The notes: a model not told the origin generated them from the sequence alone. 46,288 bases of DNA from Streptomyces colonosanans (GCF_001866645.1 NZ_MLYP01000005.1:1-46288), one strand, 5' to 3'. Positions 16,170 through 25,361 are shown, counted from the first letter of the stretch. Numbers and translations are program-made.

Positions 16170-16967
16170 ATGAATTCTGTGCACTTCAGTTCGGGCACGG
16201 GCGAGCACGCGGTAGTGATCACGCGGGTCGCGGAGCAGCAATGGCACGCCGTGGAGAACGGCCAGGTGGTCGGCCGCGGCGACGCGTCGCGCAGGCCCGA
16301 CGGACGGCTCTTCATCAGCATCGACTCGTGGCACGACACGGTTTTCGACCAACTCGCCACTGCGATGCTCGCGGACCTGCCGAGGCCGCTGTACACAGTG
16401 GTCGACGAGGCGGACCTCGACTTGACGTCCAGTTGGGAGCGAGCCGGCTTCGAGGCCCGACGCCGCGAGTGGGAGTACCTCGTGCCCACCGACCCGCGGG
16501 TCACGGGGCTCGACTCGGTACAACCGCCGTCGGGCGTGACGACAGTGCCCGCCGGTGAAGCGCAGGAGGTCCCTCTGCGTGCGTTGGACCGCGCGATTCG
16601 CGACGAAGTCGAGGCCGCGGTCGGATGGCAGGCGATGCCGGCCGAGGTGTTGCCCCGCCCGGACGGGACCACCCTGCTGGACCCGTCGAAGTATGCGGTA
16701 GCAGCACAGTCCGATCATTACGTAGGACTGGTCCGGGTGTCGCCGATTACCCGGCAGCCGCGGATCGGGCTGATCGCAGTACGGGCCGATCGGCACCGCC
16801 GCGGCGTCGCCCGGGCGTTGCTGGCGCACGCGCTGGGTTCCCTGCACCGCTCCGGGACCGCAACGGCATGGGCCGAAGTGAACGAATCCAACGCAGCGGC
16901 CGTGGCGCTGTTCGAGGGCGTCGGCGCCCAGCGTGTGAGCAGCAACCTGGAGTTGGTCCACCGCTGA
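16170..16967 (+). CDS. GNAT-family N-acetyltransferase
   Basis: A 265-residue protein whose C-terminal domain (about 130-262) is a GCN5-related acetyltransferase. The acetyl-CoA loop reads RADRHRRGVARALLAHA (about residues 205-221), followed by WAEVNESNAAAVALFEGVGA, the usual last strand and helix. The N-terminal 120 residues look like a degenerate second GNAT-like half. The ATG at 16170 has GAAAGG upstream. The substrate cannot be named. The leader peptide and hairpin in front make an antibiotic or ribosome-related inducer plausible. Confidence 0.85.
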   Translation: MNSVHFSSGTGEHAVVITRVAEQQWHAVENGQVVGRGDASRRPDGRLFISIDSWHDTVFDQLATAMLADLPRPLYTVVDEADLDLTSSWERAGFEARRREWEYLVPTDPRVTGLDSVQPPSGVTTVPAGEAQEVPLRALDRAIRDEVEAAVGWQAMPAEVLPRPDGTTLLDPSKYAVAAQSDHYVGLVRVSPITRQPRIGLIAVRADRHRRGVARALLAHALGSLHRSGTATAWAEVNESNAAAVALFEGVGAQRVSSNLELVHR

Positions 16968-17178
16968 CGCTTCACCACATCACCACGACTGGACCGAACC
17001 CGAAGTACGCAGGGTACGGGCCGCTGCGGGTGAGCAAGCCTCCCCGCAGTCCACGGGACGGACGGGCGTAGCCGCCGTCCGCAACAAGCGCGTCCGCCCG
17101 GACACCGCGATGGCGGCGCGTCGTCGAAATTCGGTTCCTTACCGACCTCACAATCACCGAACGGAGAAGTGAGAGAAC

Positions 17179-17403
17179 TTGGCAAGAACAGCACGGGGCA
17201 TCGAAATCGAGGGCACCGTCGTCGAGTGCCTACGCAACGCCACCTTCAAGGTGGAACTCCAGAACGGGCACAAGGTGCTCGCACACATCAGCGGGAAGAT
17301 CCGGAAGAACTACATCAAGATCTTGCCGTATGACCGTGTGCTCGTGGAACTCAGCCCGTATGACCTCACCCGCGGCCGGATCATCTTCCGATACAGGACG
17401 TGA
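17179..17403 (+). CDS. infA: Translation initiation factor IF-1, probable second copy
   Basis: A 74-residue OB-fold protein. The sequence [37 protein letters not shown] and [11 protein letters not shown] is clearly IF-1, which binds the 30S A site during initiation. The start is TTG at 17179, behind GGAGAAGTGAGAG. The usual infA lies among ribosomal protein genes (rpmJ, rpsM); here it stands alone, so it is likely a paralogue. Differences from the usual actinobacterial form include CLRN, IRKNYI and a FRYRT end. The 211-base gap upstream (16968-17178) shows no gene. Confidence 0.92.
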   Translation: MARTARGIEIEGTVVECLRNATFKVELQNGHKVLAHISGKIRKNYIKILPYDRVLVELSPYDLTRGRIIFRYRT

Positions 17404-17434
17404 CAGTCGGCAGCACATTCCTTAGGTGGCAGAC

Positions 17435-17458
17435 GCGGGCGGCTGCACGGCCGCCCGC
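17435..17458 (+). terminator. Terminator after infA
   Basis: GCGGGCGGC (17435-17443) pairs with GCCGCCCGC (17450-17458) around a 6-base loop, 31 bases after the infA stop. Confidence 0.75.
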
Positions 17459-18231
17459 CATCTCCAGCCGGGCAAGTCCGGCCTTCGAACCTCGATCCAT
17501 CGAGACAGCGATCGTCAAAACGCGGGCGCAACAGCGCACTTCCCAGCTCTTTGACCGCGGCGCGGCAGCCCATCGAGAAGATCCACACGGCGAGCATCCA
17601 GCCGTCCCGGACACTCGGCGCTTCGCACAAGGCTCCTGGCCGACCTGGGCTATACAGAGGTGCGCTCAAGGAGCCTTTCCCGACAGAGCGTTGGGGGATG
17701 TCCGGCTGCGGATGTCCGTACGACTCGGGCGCGAGCGTCCTCGATGCGGACGCGTATGTCCAGCCCCGTCGCCCATGCCGGGGTGCTCGCGGACCTGCGG
17801 TGCTTCGACGGCCGCTCCGGCGCGCCGGATCGAGCCCCAGCCGCGGCTGTTCAGCAGCAGCGACAAGGCCGCCGCAACGCCGCCCGGCAGCTTCCGCCGG
17901 CCTGTTCCGTGCCGCCCGCAATCCCCCGAAGGGGTGGACGGGCCTGATCGAACGAGTTTGAGCTGTGACCACCCAGAGTCGGCGCGCTCAATCCAAGGTA
18001 TGAGAACTTGCGTTCACAAAATGCCTCGCGAACAGGCGGTGACGGGACCAGATCCAGCGCGTTTTTAGAGCACCAGTGCCACACCGGCGCCCAGACGGAG
18101 GACACCATGCACCCCAGCTCTGCCCCCGCGCACCAGCCTCCCAAACGGTGCAGCGGCTGTGCTCATGCGCGACGTTGACGATGCCCGCTGCCCAGCACGC
18201 CCGGATACGGGGTGGGCGGCATGAGCGAGCC
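17459..18231. other. About 770 bases without a confident gene
   Basis: Open frames on both strands lack ribosome binding sites, coherent hydrophobic cores or recognised motifs, and none shows consistent codon-position bias. One tiny frame deserves mention: ATG 18107 to stop 18178 (23 residues, containing KRCSGCAH) has GGAGG five bases upstream. The region is probably degraded genes. Confidence 0.4.
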
Positions 18232-18564
18232 CACCGGTGCAGCAGCCGAGAGCATCCCGGGGCCGCGCACCGCCCCGCTGCCCTCGCCGCCGGGCGCGAG
18301 CTGGACATGGGCACGCGCGTCAACGCCTCCCCGGAGGAGTCCGATGGCGCCTGCTACACCGACGCGGCGGGGCTCAGCGACCGGGCCCGTACGAACCCGG
18401 CCACACCGGGCGCGGCGTTGTCCGCAGCTGGACTGACCGATTACGGCACGAAGCGGTGGCACTGGTCGTACGGCCACCGCTACTGGGCGCTGCAGACCAA
18501 GCAGACGGCCGCCCTGTACAAGGCCGTCGACCTGCCGCGACAGCGCCACGCCACCGGCCGTTGA
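18232..18564 (+). pseudogene. Remnant of a VanX-like D-Ala-D-Ala dipeptidase (peptidase M15)
   Basis: The frame contains GRELDMGTRVNASPEESDG and KRWHWSYGHRYWALQT, which match the second half of Streptomyces VanX-like M15 peptidases. These zinc enzymes cleave D-Ala-D-Ala. Here the first zinc motif, normally SxHxxGxxxD, is damaged (SREHPGAAHR: one residue short and the Asp lost). The catalytic Glu three residues before the last His is Lys (KRWH instead of EWWH). The N-terminal third is unrecognisable, so the gene is dead. It ends 17 bases before the next coding start. Confidence 0.7.
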
Positions 18565-18581
18565 CGCACGAGGAGCGATCT

Positions 18582-19793
18582 GTGGGATACACCCGGGCCG
18601 ACTGGTCCAAGCACTACACCGACGGCCGCGGCTTCCGACCGCTCGGCGACGAGGAGAAGAGCCTGCTCGTCGAGCATGCGCCGGCCCCCGAGGACGGCCG
18701 GGCACTCGACGTCTGTTGCGGGACCGGTGAGATGGCCTTCTTCCTCGCCTCGCTCGGTTACACCGTCGACGGCATCGACTTCGCCGAGGGCGCCCTGGCA
18801 CGGGCCCGCAAGGACCACGCCGAGGCGGAGTCGGTGCGCTGGCTGTGCCTGGACGTCGAGCACGACGACCTAGCCGACCTCGCCGAGGACGGCTACGACC
18901 TGATCACCTTCCGGCTCGGCATCGCGTTCGTCCGCGACCGCTCCCGGGTCCTGCGCCGACTGGCCGCGCGGCTGCGCGAGGACGGAGCACTCGTCGTCAT
19001 CACCCCGGACGTGGCGCACACTCCCGAACAGCGGCGGCACATCGCCCTGGACGAGGACGAACTCACCACGCTCACCGACGGATTCCGAAAGGCCGAGAGA
19101 TTCGACGCGGAGGGCTTGGCGGTGCTGGTGCTGCACGGCCAAGCCGAGACGTTCACCGTGCAGGAGCGACAGCGTCCGCCCGCGCCGGAAGCGGTCTTCG
19201 GGGCCGCCGCCGTCGTCACCGACCCCTTTGGGCGGGTCCTCCTGGGCCGCTCCACCCAGGGCATGTGGGAGTTGCCCGGCGGGCGGATCGAGACGGGCGA
19301 AAGCGCGCCTGCCGCAGCCGTACGGGAGCTGACGGAGGAGACCGGACTGACAGGGCGCGAGGAGAACGCCCATGTCATCACGGTCCTTCACGATGACCGA
19401 GCGGACGTGCGCCGGGTCACCGCCGTGGTCCGCATCACCGCGTGGGACGGCGAGCTCGGCCTGCCCGAGCCGCACCGCTTCTCACGCTGGGAGTGGCACG
19501 ACCTGCACACCCTGGCCACACTGGGAAAGATCTTCGCGCTCTCCGCGCAGGCGCTGACCGCAGTGTGGCCCGGGGTGCTGCCCGGTCTTGGGCCGGTCCA
19601 CTCCTACCCGTGCGCCGGCGCCGTCCCGCCCGCCGCCTTGTGGCTGCCCGTCAACGGGCAAAGCGACCGGATCACCGTCATCACGTCCAAGGACGGCCTC
19701 AGCTCGGCCACCGACGTGGCCACCGTCAAGCGGTCCGGGTCCGCACACGTCACGCTGACCCTCAAGCCGACGGGCGGGTGCCCGGGACAGTGA
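18582..19793 (+). CDS. Fused class I SAM methyltransferase and Nudix hydrolase, with an unrelated tail
   Basis: GTG at 18582 with GAGGAG upstream. Residues about 1-190 are a SAM-dependent methyltransferase (motif I LDVCCGTGE near 44-52, GIDFAEGALARAR, LCLDVEHDDL). Residues about 205-330 are a Nudix domain with a perfect box (GRIETGE, then REL-EE-GL, near 234-256). Proteins with this fusion are known in Streptomyces, often continuing after a PVHSYP motif into a protein-isoaspartate methyltransferase-like part. Here PVHSYP is present near residue 343 but the chain then changes to a Ser/Thr/Val-rich tail (SKDGLSSATDVATVKRSG) that looks like the end of another gene. The gene is probably a truncation joined to foreign sequence. 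Target and product are unknown. Confidence 0.75.
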   Translation: MGYTRADWSKHYTDGRGFRPLGDEEKSLLVEHAPAPEDGRALDVCCGTGEMAFFLASLGYTVDGIDFAEGALARARKDHAEAESVRWLCLDVEHDDLADLAEDGYDLITFRLGIAFVRDRSRVLRRLAARLREDGALVVITPDVAHTPEQRRHIALDEDELTTLTDGFRKAERFDAEGLAVLVLHGQAETFTVQERQRPPAPEAVFGAAAVVTDPFGRVLLGRSTQGMWELPGGRIETGESAPAAAVRELTEETGLTGREENAHVITVLHDDRADVRRVTAVVRITAWDGELGLPEPHRFSRWEWHDLHTLATLGKIFALSAQALTAVWPGVLPGLGPVHSYPCAGAVPPAALWLPVNGQSDRITVITSKDGLSSATDVATVKRSGSAHVTLTLKPTGGCPGQ

Positions 19794-19828
19794 GACCACT
19801 CCACGACGCACACAGCAAGGAGATTCCC

Positions 19829-20008
19829 ATGCGCCGCAGACCCCTCCTCGGCATCTCGGTGGCGGCCGTCGTACTCGTACTCGCCACCGGGCTTTTCACC
19901 GGCGGCAGGGGCTCGTTCAACGCGCCCGATGACAGTACGGCTCCATGGCCGGACGGTGCCCGTACCCCCGCACGGCAAGCACCGTCTGCAATCCGCGCTG
20001 ATGGTTGA
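19829..20008 (+). pseudogene. Truncated secreted protein: signal peptide only
   Basis: ATG 19829 has AAGGAG upstream. The 59-residue product begins MRRR, has a hydrophobic core (LGISVAAVVLVLATGLF) and then a Pro/Ala-rich stretch before a stop. It is a good secretion signal with no mature domain, so it is likely the 5' end of a gene whose rest has gone. A genuine tiny exported peptide is less likely. Confidence 0.5.
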
Positions 20009-20028
20009 GGTTATCGGCAAGGGCAGCG

Positions 20029-21390
20029 TCAGCCCATGACGGTTCGGGAGGCGGCACCCTCGGCCACGTGGCGTTTGCGGGAGAACGCCGCCAGGTTGAT
20101 GACGTTGCCGGTGTGTTCACCGGCGTACCGCAGTGGATCGCGGTCGTGGTCGTGGCCGGCCTCGATGCGGTCCACCAAGGTGGCGAGGAACCGCCCGACC
20201 AGAGGGGCGTTCTTGAACTGGTTGCCGCTCGTGCCGATGGCGACATAGAAACCGTTCAGGTCGGTTCGGTCGTAGATCGGGGACCAGTCGTCGGTGACGT
20301 CGTAGACGCCGGCGATTCCGGTCGGCTGGTTCGGGACGCCGAGGAGCGGGAACCGTCGTGCCGCCCGCGTCACCTGGGTCTCGAACCGGGAGGGAGTCGG
20401 GTGGGGGTTGCACGTGTCGGGATCGTCGAGCCACTCCATGGGGTCGCAGGCGGGCACCGTGCTGCCGATCAGAAGGTGTCCGCCCGGGGCGTGGCGCAGG
20501 TACGTCCCGAGGTCGGTGTCGGCCACGACCGGCCCGAGCACGTCCTCGGTGCTGCCCCGGCCCGACGCGATCACATCGCGCCGGCCCGCCGGTGCGGCCA
20601 CTTGGTGGACCTCCTGTCGCAGCGGGCGGACCGCGACCGTGAACTCGGCCCCGACGCCGGCCAGCCGATTCAACGCGCCCGACCAAGGGCCGGCGGCGTT
20701 GACCACGACCGGTGCGGTGATCACCGTGCCATCGGCGAGCCGAATGCCCGTCACCCGGTCCTCGCGGCGCAGGACACCGATGACCGTACGTCGGAAGAGG
20801 AAGCGCGCTCCCATGCCGGTCGCCGCGTCCGCGAGGTTCTGAGCCGCGAACTGCGGATCGTCGACGAAGCCCGCATCGGGTGTGAACAGCGCGCCGAGCT
20901 CTCCCTCCGGTCCGGAGAAGAACGCGTCATCGTGGAGGGGTTTGGGGGGCCAGTAGCATCCCGCGTCGATGCCGGGGACTCGGCTGCGCAACATGGCGGC
21001 ATCCCAGCGCTCGTACGGCACGCCGACACGATCGAACAACGCAAGGACATCGGACGTCCCGGAGTCCGGTGCGTCGAGCAGAATCGCTCCGGTCCGGCGG
21101 AACCCCGCCAGGGCCCGGCTGCGGGAGGTGCCGAGGTGGTCCGCCCACCGCGCCCAGCAGTAGTGCGCTTCCCATGCGCTGGCGACGCCCTCCCATGTCG
21201 AGAAGTTGAAACGGATGATCGCGCTTGAGGCGCTGGTGGATCCGTGGCCGACGCCGCCGGACTTGTCGACGACCACGACCCGACGGCCGGCGCGCGCCAA
21301 CTCCAGGGCCACTGCGGCACCGATCACACCGGCCCCGACGATGACCGCGTCCGCGCCGGACGGGACCGTGGCCGGCTTCCTGATCGTCAT
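20029..21390 (-). CDS. FAD-dependent amine/amino-acid oxidoreductase (DAO family)
   Basis: A 453-residue flavoenzyme of the D-amino-acid oxidase / sarcosine oxidase / glycine oxidase type. The N-terminal Rossmann motif is VIVGAGVIGAAVALELARAG, followed by VVVDK and later VVNAAGPWSG. The C-terminal FAD contact reads NGFYVAIGTSGNQFKNAP. Family members oxidise secondary or primary amines to imines with release of aldehyde, keto acid or ammonia. The ATG at 21390 (GGGAGCTG upstream) overlaps the stop of the ABC ATPase by four bases. It is the last gene of the uptake operon, so it probably oxidises the imported compound. Confidence 0.88.
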   Translation of the reverse strand: MTIRKPATVPSGADAVIVGAGVIGAAVALELARAGRRVVVVDKSGGVGHGSTSASSAIIRFNFSTWEGVASAWEAHYCWARWADHLGTSRSRALAGFRRTGAILLDAPDSGTSDVLALFDRVGVPYERWDAAMLRSRVPGIDAGCYWPPKPLHDDAFFSGPEGELGALFTPDAGFVDDPQFAAQNLADAATGMGARFLFRRTVIGVLRREDRVTGIRLADGTVITAPVVVNAAGPWSGALNRLAGVGAEFTVAVRPLRQEVHQVAAPAGRRDVIASGRGSTEDVLGPVVADTDLGTYLRHAPGGHLLIGSTVPACDPMEWLDDPDTCNPHPTPSRFETQVTRAARRFPLLGVPNQPTGIAGVYDVTDDWSPIYDRTDLNGFYVAIGTSGNQFKNAPLVGRFLATLVDRIEAGHDHDRDPLRYAGEHTGNVINLAAFSRKRHVAEGAASRTVMG

Positions 21391-22442
21391 GACGGCAGCT
21401 CCCTGGGGATTCGGGGTGCCCGGTCACCGTTCGCGTCCGGGTCAACGTTCCTGGCGTGGGGCGGGCAGTCGTCGGCGGTCGGCGGGAAGTGGCACGCCGC
21501 CTGGTGGGGCCGGCCGACTGCCTCGTACTGGGGATCCTGCGTGATGCAGATGTCCCGTTCGGGACGACGGTTCGGCCCGACGGGGCAGCGCGGATGGAAG
21601 CGGCACCCGGACGGTGGCGCCGCGGGATCGGGTACCTCCCCGGCAAGGAGCGGTTCCGCGGTCGATCGCCACCCGCCCCGCAAGTTCGGCACGGAGTCCA
21701 GCAGCGTCCGGGTGTAGGGATGCTGCGGGCTTCGAAGCAAGTCCTCGGTCGGGGCGACCTCGACGATTCGGCCGAGGTACATCACCGCGATGACGTCCGA
21801 CACAGAGCGAACTGCGGCGAGGTCATGGCTGATGAACACCATGGCGAAGCCCATGCGCCGCTGCAGGTCGCGGAGCATGGTGAGGATCGCCGCGCGGATC
21901 GACACGTCGAGGGCCGAGGTGATCTCGTCGGCGATGAGGACCGCCGGATCGACGGCGAGCGCGCGGGCGACGGCCACGCGTTGGCGCTGGCCGCCTGAGA
22001 GCTGCTGTGGAAATCGGTCGGCGCACGGGGCGTCGAGACCGACCCGTTCCAGCAGTGCGCTGATGCGCTGCTCGCGGGTGCGGCGGTCGAGGCGGACGAA
22101 GGCGCCAGCGGCTTCGGCAAGTGTCTGACGGATCGTCATGCGCGGATCGAGTGCGGTGTCCGGGTCTTGGAACACCAGCTGGACCTGTTGCCCCAGCCGG
22201 CGCCGATCGGGTACGCCACGCCCGCGGAACTGCCGCCCGCCGACCGTGATCTGCCCGGAGCACGAGTCGGCCAGCCCGACGACGGCACGGGCCAGACTCG
22301 ATTTCCCCGAGCCGGACTCGCCGACGAGGCCGACCGTCGTGCCGTCGGGAACCTCCAGTGACACGCGGTCCACCGCGGTGACGGGACCGAATGGTCCGTG
22401 ATGGCGAACGGTGACGTCGTGCAAAGCCAGTCCTGCACTCAC
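21387..22442 (-). CDS. Oligopeptide-type ABC transporter ATP-binding protein (OppF/DppF-like)
   Basis: A 351-residue ATPase. Walker A is GLVGESGSGKSSLARAV near residue 40, signature LSGGQRQRVAVARAL, Walker B LIADEITSALD, H-loop FISHDLAAV. The C-terminal oligopeptide/dipeptide extension (CRFHPRCPVGPNRRPERDIC) is typical for OppD/OppF. It starts with GTG at 22442, overlapping the stop of the upstream gene. It pairs with the ATPase domain of that gene. Confidence 0.93.
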   Translation of the reverse strand: MSAGLALHDVTVRHHGPFGPVTAVDRVSLEVPDGTTVGLVGESGSGKSSLARAVVGLADSCSGQITVGGRQFRGRGVPDRRRLGQQVQLVFQDPDTALDPRMTIRQTLAEAAGAFVRLDRRTREQRISALLERVGLDAPCADRFPQQLSGGQRQRVAVARALAVDPAVLIADEITSALDVSIRAAILTMLRDLQRRMGFAMVFISHDLAAVRSVSDVIAVMYLGRIVEVAPTEDLLRSPQHPYTRTLLDSVPNLRGGWRSTAEPLLAGEVPDPAAPPSGCRFHPRCPVGPNRRPERDICITQDPQYEAVGRPHQAACHFPPTADDCPPHARNVDPDANGDRAPRIPRELPS

Positions 22443-24370
22443 TTGGCCGCCTCCTCGGCCTCACGCTGTGCCTGGGGCAACGGATGCCAGCAGGCAATCT
22501 CATGGCCGGGGCCGAGAGGGGACAACACGGGCCTCTCTTGGGCGCACCGGTCCTGCCGGTGTGCGCAGCGGTCGTAGAACGGGCAACCCGAGATCTCGCC
22601 GTACGGATCGGGTGGGCTTCCCTTGATCGTGCGCAAGGGGTGGGTACGGTCCGCGGTCATGTCCGGGACCGACTCGACGAGCGCCCGCGTGTAGGGGTGC
22701 CGTGTTCCGGTCGCCAGCGCGTGGGCCGGGAGGTTCTCGACGATCGTTCCCGCGTACATGACCAGGACCCGGTCACAGGTGTTGGCCACCAGGGCGATGT
22801 CGTGGCTGATGAAGAGGATCGCGGTGGCATCGTCGTGCCGGATACGGCGGAGCAGGTCCACGATCTGCCGCTGCACGGTGACATCCAGGGCCGTTGTCGG
22901 CTCGTCCGCGATGATGAGATCGGGCCGCATCATCGAAGCGGTCGCGATCGCCACTCGCTGGCGCTGACCGCCGGAGAGCTGGAAGGGCCGGGACCGCAGC
23001 AACCGATGCCCGGCGGGGAGAGTGACTCGCTGAAGCTCGGTCAGGGCCTGCTCGACGGCTTCGGCGCGAGGCGTGTTGTGGTGTGCGCGCACGGCCTCCG
23101 TCATCTGCGTGCCGATGCGGAGCGACGGGTTGAAGGCCGACGCCGGGTTCTGGAAGATCACCGCCATTCCCGTCGCAAGCTGTCTGCGTCGTTCCTTGCG
23201 CGTCAATGACTTGGTGTCCGTGCCGAGAAAGCGGTTCGCCCGCCAGGTGGACTTGGCGTGTTCCGGCAGCAGGTCGGCGATGGCGAGCGCCGTGAGTGAC
23301 TTGCCGGAGCCGGACTCGCCGACCAGCCCGACGATCTCGCCGCGCCGCAGGTCGAGGCTGACACCGCGGACGGGCCGGACCACCCCGGCCGCGGTGGGAA
23401 TGGCGACCCGCAGATCCTCCACCTCCAGCACTTGGTCGACGGAGGCCGTGCGGTCGACGTGTGCCGGGCGTACCGCCGGTTCCGCCATCTGCCGTGGGCG
23501 TGTGCGTCGTGCGGCGGCTTTGGCCAGCATCTCGCCGAGCAGTTGGAAGGCCACGCCTGCGTAGACGATGGCGATACCGGGTGCCACGGCGGGCAGGGGT
23601 TCGGAGTAGATGCGGTCCAGCCCCTGGCTGAGCAGGAGCCCCCAGTCGTACGAGGGCGGTTGGACGCCCAGTCCGAGGAAGCTCAGGCCCGACAGGGCTA
23701 CGAGTGTCGAGCCGGCGGCGACTGTGGTGTTGAGCATCAGCGGCTCGGCGATGTGGGGCAGGACATGGCGCAGGAGGAGCCGGTGGCGACGCAGGCCCAG
23801 CACGCGCGCCGCCGCCATGAAGTCGGTTTCGGTGACTTTGGCGGCGAGGGTCTGGGCGATCCGGGCGAAGCCCGGCGCGTAGGCGACCGCGAGTGCGAAC
23901 ACCGCACCACCCGCGCCCGCGCCGAAGAGGACCGCGAAGAACATCGCGACGAGGAGCCCGGGAAAGGCCAGCAGGAGGTTGATCAGGGCCCCCAGCATCC
24001 GGCGGGTGCGCACACCCACGACGGCGGTGAGCGCGCCGAGCGTGATCCCGGCCGTCGCCCCGAGCAGCGTCGCCGCGACCGCCAGCAGCAGGGAGAGCCC
24101 CGTCGCCGCGAGCAGCCGTGCCAACAGGTCGCGTCCAAGATGGTCCGTGCCGAGAAGGTGGCCCGCGGTGGGCCCTTGCAGCACCGCCGACGGGTTCGGA
24201 CGGTCGGCCGCCTGCCCCCAGAGCGCAGGTCCCACCATGGCCAGCACGGTGAGCGACCCGAGCATCGTCAGGGTGATCACGCCCATCGGCGAAGCCCAAC
24301 CCGACCGGACCGGACGAGAGCCGCGTCCAGCGGTGGCGCGCGGCGCGGGCAGGGGAGGTGAGGACACCAT
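22439..24370 (-). CDS. Fused permease and ATP-binding protein of a peptide ABC transporter
   Basis: The 643-residue chain joins a DppC-like permease (about 25-300: HLLGTDHLGRDLLARLL near the N terminus, then the EAA loop AARVLGLRRHRLLLRHVLPH) and an OppD-like ATPase (about 325-640: GLVGESGSGKSLTALAI, LSGGQRQRVAIATA, LIIADEPTTALD, FISHDIALV). A Cys-containing C-terminal extension (CPFYDRCAHRQDRC) is present. Such fusions are known in actinobacteria. The ATG at 24370 follows GGAAG and comes four bases after the previous stop. Together with the two neighbours it makes a full inner-membrane importer. Confidence 0.93.
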   Translation of the reverse strand: MVSSPPLPAPRATAGRGSRPVRSGWASPMGVITLTMLGSLTVLAMVGPALWGQAADRPNPSAVLQGPTAGHLLGTDHLGRDLLARLLAATGLSLLLAVAATLLGATAGITLGALTAVVGVRTRRMLGALINLLLAFPGLLVAMFFAVLFGAGAGGAVFALAVAYAPGFARIAQTLAAKVTETDFMAAARVLGLRRHRLLLRHVLPHIAEPLMLNTTVAAGSTLVALSGLSFLGLGVQPPSYDWGLLLSQGLDRIYSEPLPAVAPGIAIVYAGVAFQLLGEMLAKAAARRTRPRQMAEPAVRPAHVDRTASVDQVLEVEDLRVAIPTAAGVVRPVRGVSLDLRRGEIVGLVGESGSGKSLTALAIADLLPEHAKSTWRANRFLGTDTKSLTRKERRRQLATGMAVIFQNPASAFNPSLRIGTQMTEAVRAHHNTPRAEAVEQALTELQRVTLPAGHRLLRSRPFQLSGGQRQRVAIATASMMRPDLIIADEPTTALDVTVQRQIVDLLRRIRHDDATAILFISHDIALVANTCDRVLVMYAGTIVENLPAHALATGTRHPYTRALVESVPDMTADRTHPLRTIKGSPPDPYGEISGCPFYDRCAHRQDRCAQERPVLSPLGPGHEIACWHPLPQAQREAEEAAK

Positions 24371-24374
24371 GGGA

Positions 24375-25361
24375 TCACGTCTTCCGGATGACCGATCGGG
24401 GGTCGAGCAGCGCGAGGGCCAGATCGACCAGGAGGTTCACGACGAGCACGGCCGCGCCCAGCACGAGAACCGTCGCCTCCACGACCGCGTAGTCCTGCGC
24501 GGCCACAGACTGCGCCATCGCCGACCCGATGCCCGGCCAGGCGAACACCTTCTCGACCAGCACGGTCCCGGCGATCAGGGCGGGCAGCAGGTTCCCGGCG
24601 ACCGTCAGCGACGCGGTCAGCGTGTTGGGCGCTACGTGGCGCAGATAGAGCGAAAAGGCGGGCAGCCGCTTCGCGCGGGCGGCGCGCAGATAGTCCTCGG
24701 CGAGGACCTTGAGCGTCTCCACCCGCACGATCCGTAGGAGGACCGCGGTCGGAGCGAGTGCCAGCGCGAGCACGGGCAGCACATAGGACTGCGGACCAAG
24801 GTCGCCGGAAACCGGGAAGAGCCGCAGGGAGACCGCCAATCCCGCGGTCAGGCCCGCCGCGAGGACGAAGTCCGGCATGCCCGCCATGACCGATGTGGCG
24901 GTGGTGAACACCAGTTCTGTCCGGGGCCGCCGCCCGTCGCGGGTCCACACGGCGGCGATCAGACCGCCGGGGAGAGCGACGACGAGTACGCAGGCGAACG
25001 CCAGGACGGCGAGCAGCAGTGTGGCGGGCAGACGTGCCCTGACCAGGTCGGCCACCGGCTCGCCGGTCACCAGCGACACCCCGAGATCCCCGTGCGCCAG
25101 GTGCCGCAGGTACTGCCGGTACTGCGTCAACAGGTCTTGATCCAGGCCGAATTCGTGCCTCTTCGCCGCCACGAGGTCCGGTGCGGCATCCACGCCCAGT
25201 GCGGCCCGGACGGGGTCTCCGGGGATCAGCCGGATCATCGCGAAGGAACCGGTGACGACCAGGAAGAGGGAGACGATCAGCCGCGCCGCACGTCGGCAGC
25301 AGAACACCGCCCACGGGTGGTGCCGGGCCAGGGCACCTAGCCGCGCGGACATGGTCGTCAT
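24375..25361 (-). CDS. Peptide ABC transporter permease (DppB/OppB-like)
   Basis: A 328-residue membrane subunit. ATG at 25361 has GAGGAGG upstream; a longer open frame to 25634 runs back into the binding-protein gene and is rejected. The first helix (SLFLVVTGSFAMIRLIPGDP) carries the RLIPGDP motif of DppB. The EAA loop (DYLRAARAKRLPAFSLYLRHVAPNTL) contacts the ATPase. The last helices carry VLVEKVFAWPGIGSAM. It heterodimerises with the permease half of the next gene. Confidence 0.93.
   Translation of the reverse strand: MTTMSARLGALARHHPWAVFCCRRAARLIVSLFLVVTGSFAMIRLIPGDPVRAALGVDAAPDLVAAKRHEFGLDQDLLTQYRQYLRHLAHGDLGVSLVTGEPVADLVRARLPATLLLAVLAFACVLVVALPGGLIAAVWTRDGRRPRTELVFTTATSVMAGMPDFVLAAGLTAGLAVSLRLFPVSGDLGPQSYVLPVLALALAPTAVLLRIVRVETLKVLAEDYLRAARAKRLPAFSLYLRHVAPNTLTASLTVAGNLLPALIAGTVLVEKVFAWPGIGSAMAQSVAAQDYAVVEATVLVLGAAVLVVNLLVDLALALLDPRSVIRKT

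Noticed and set aside
20005..21228. Plus-strand frame of 407 codons opposite the flavin oxidase
   Set aside because: No recognised motif; the opposite strand carries the dinucleotide-binding motif and operon overlaps.
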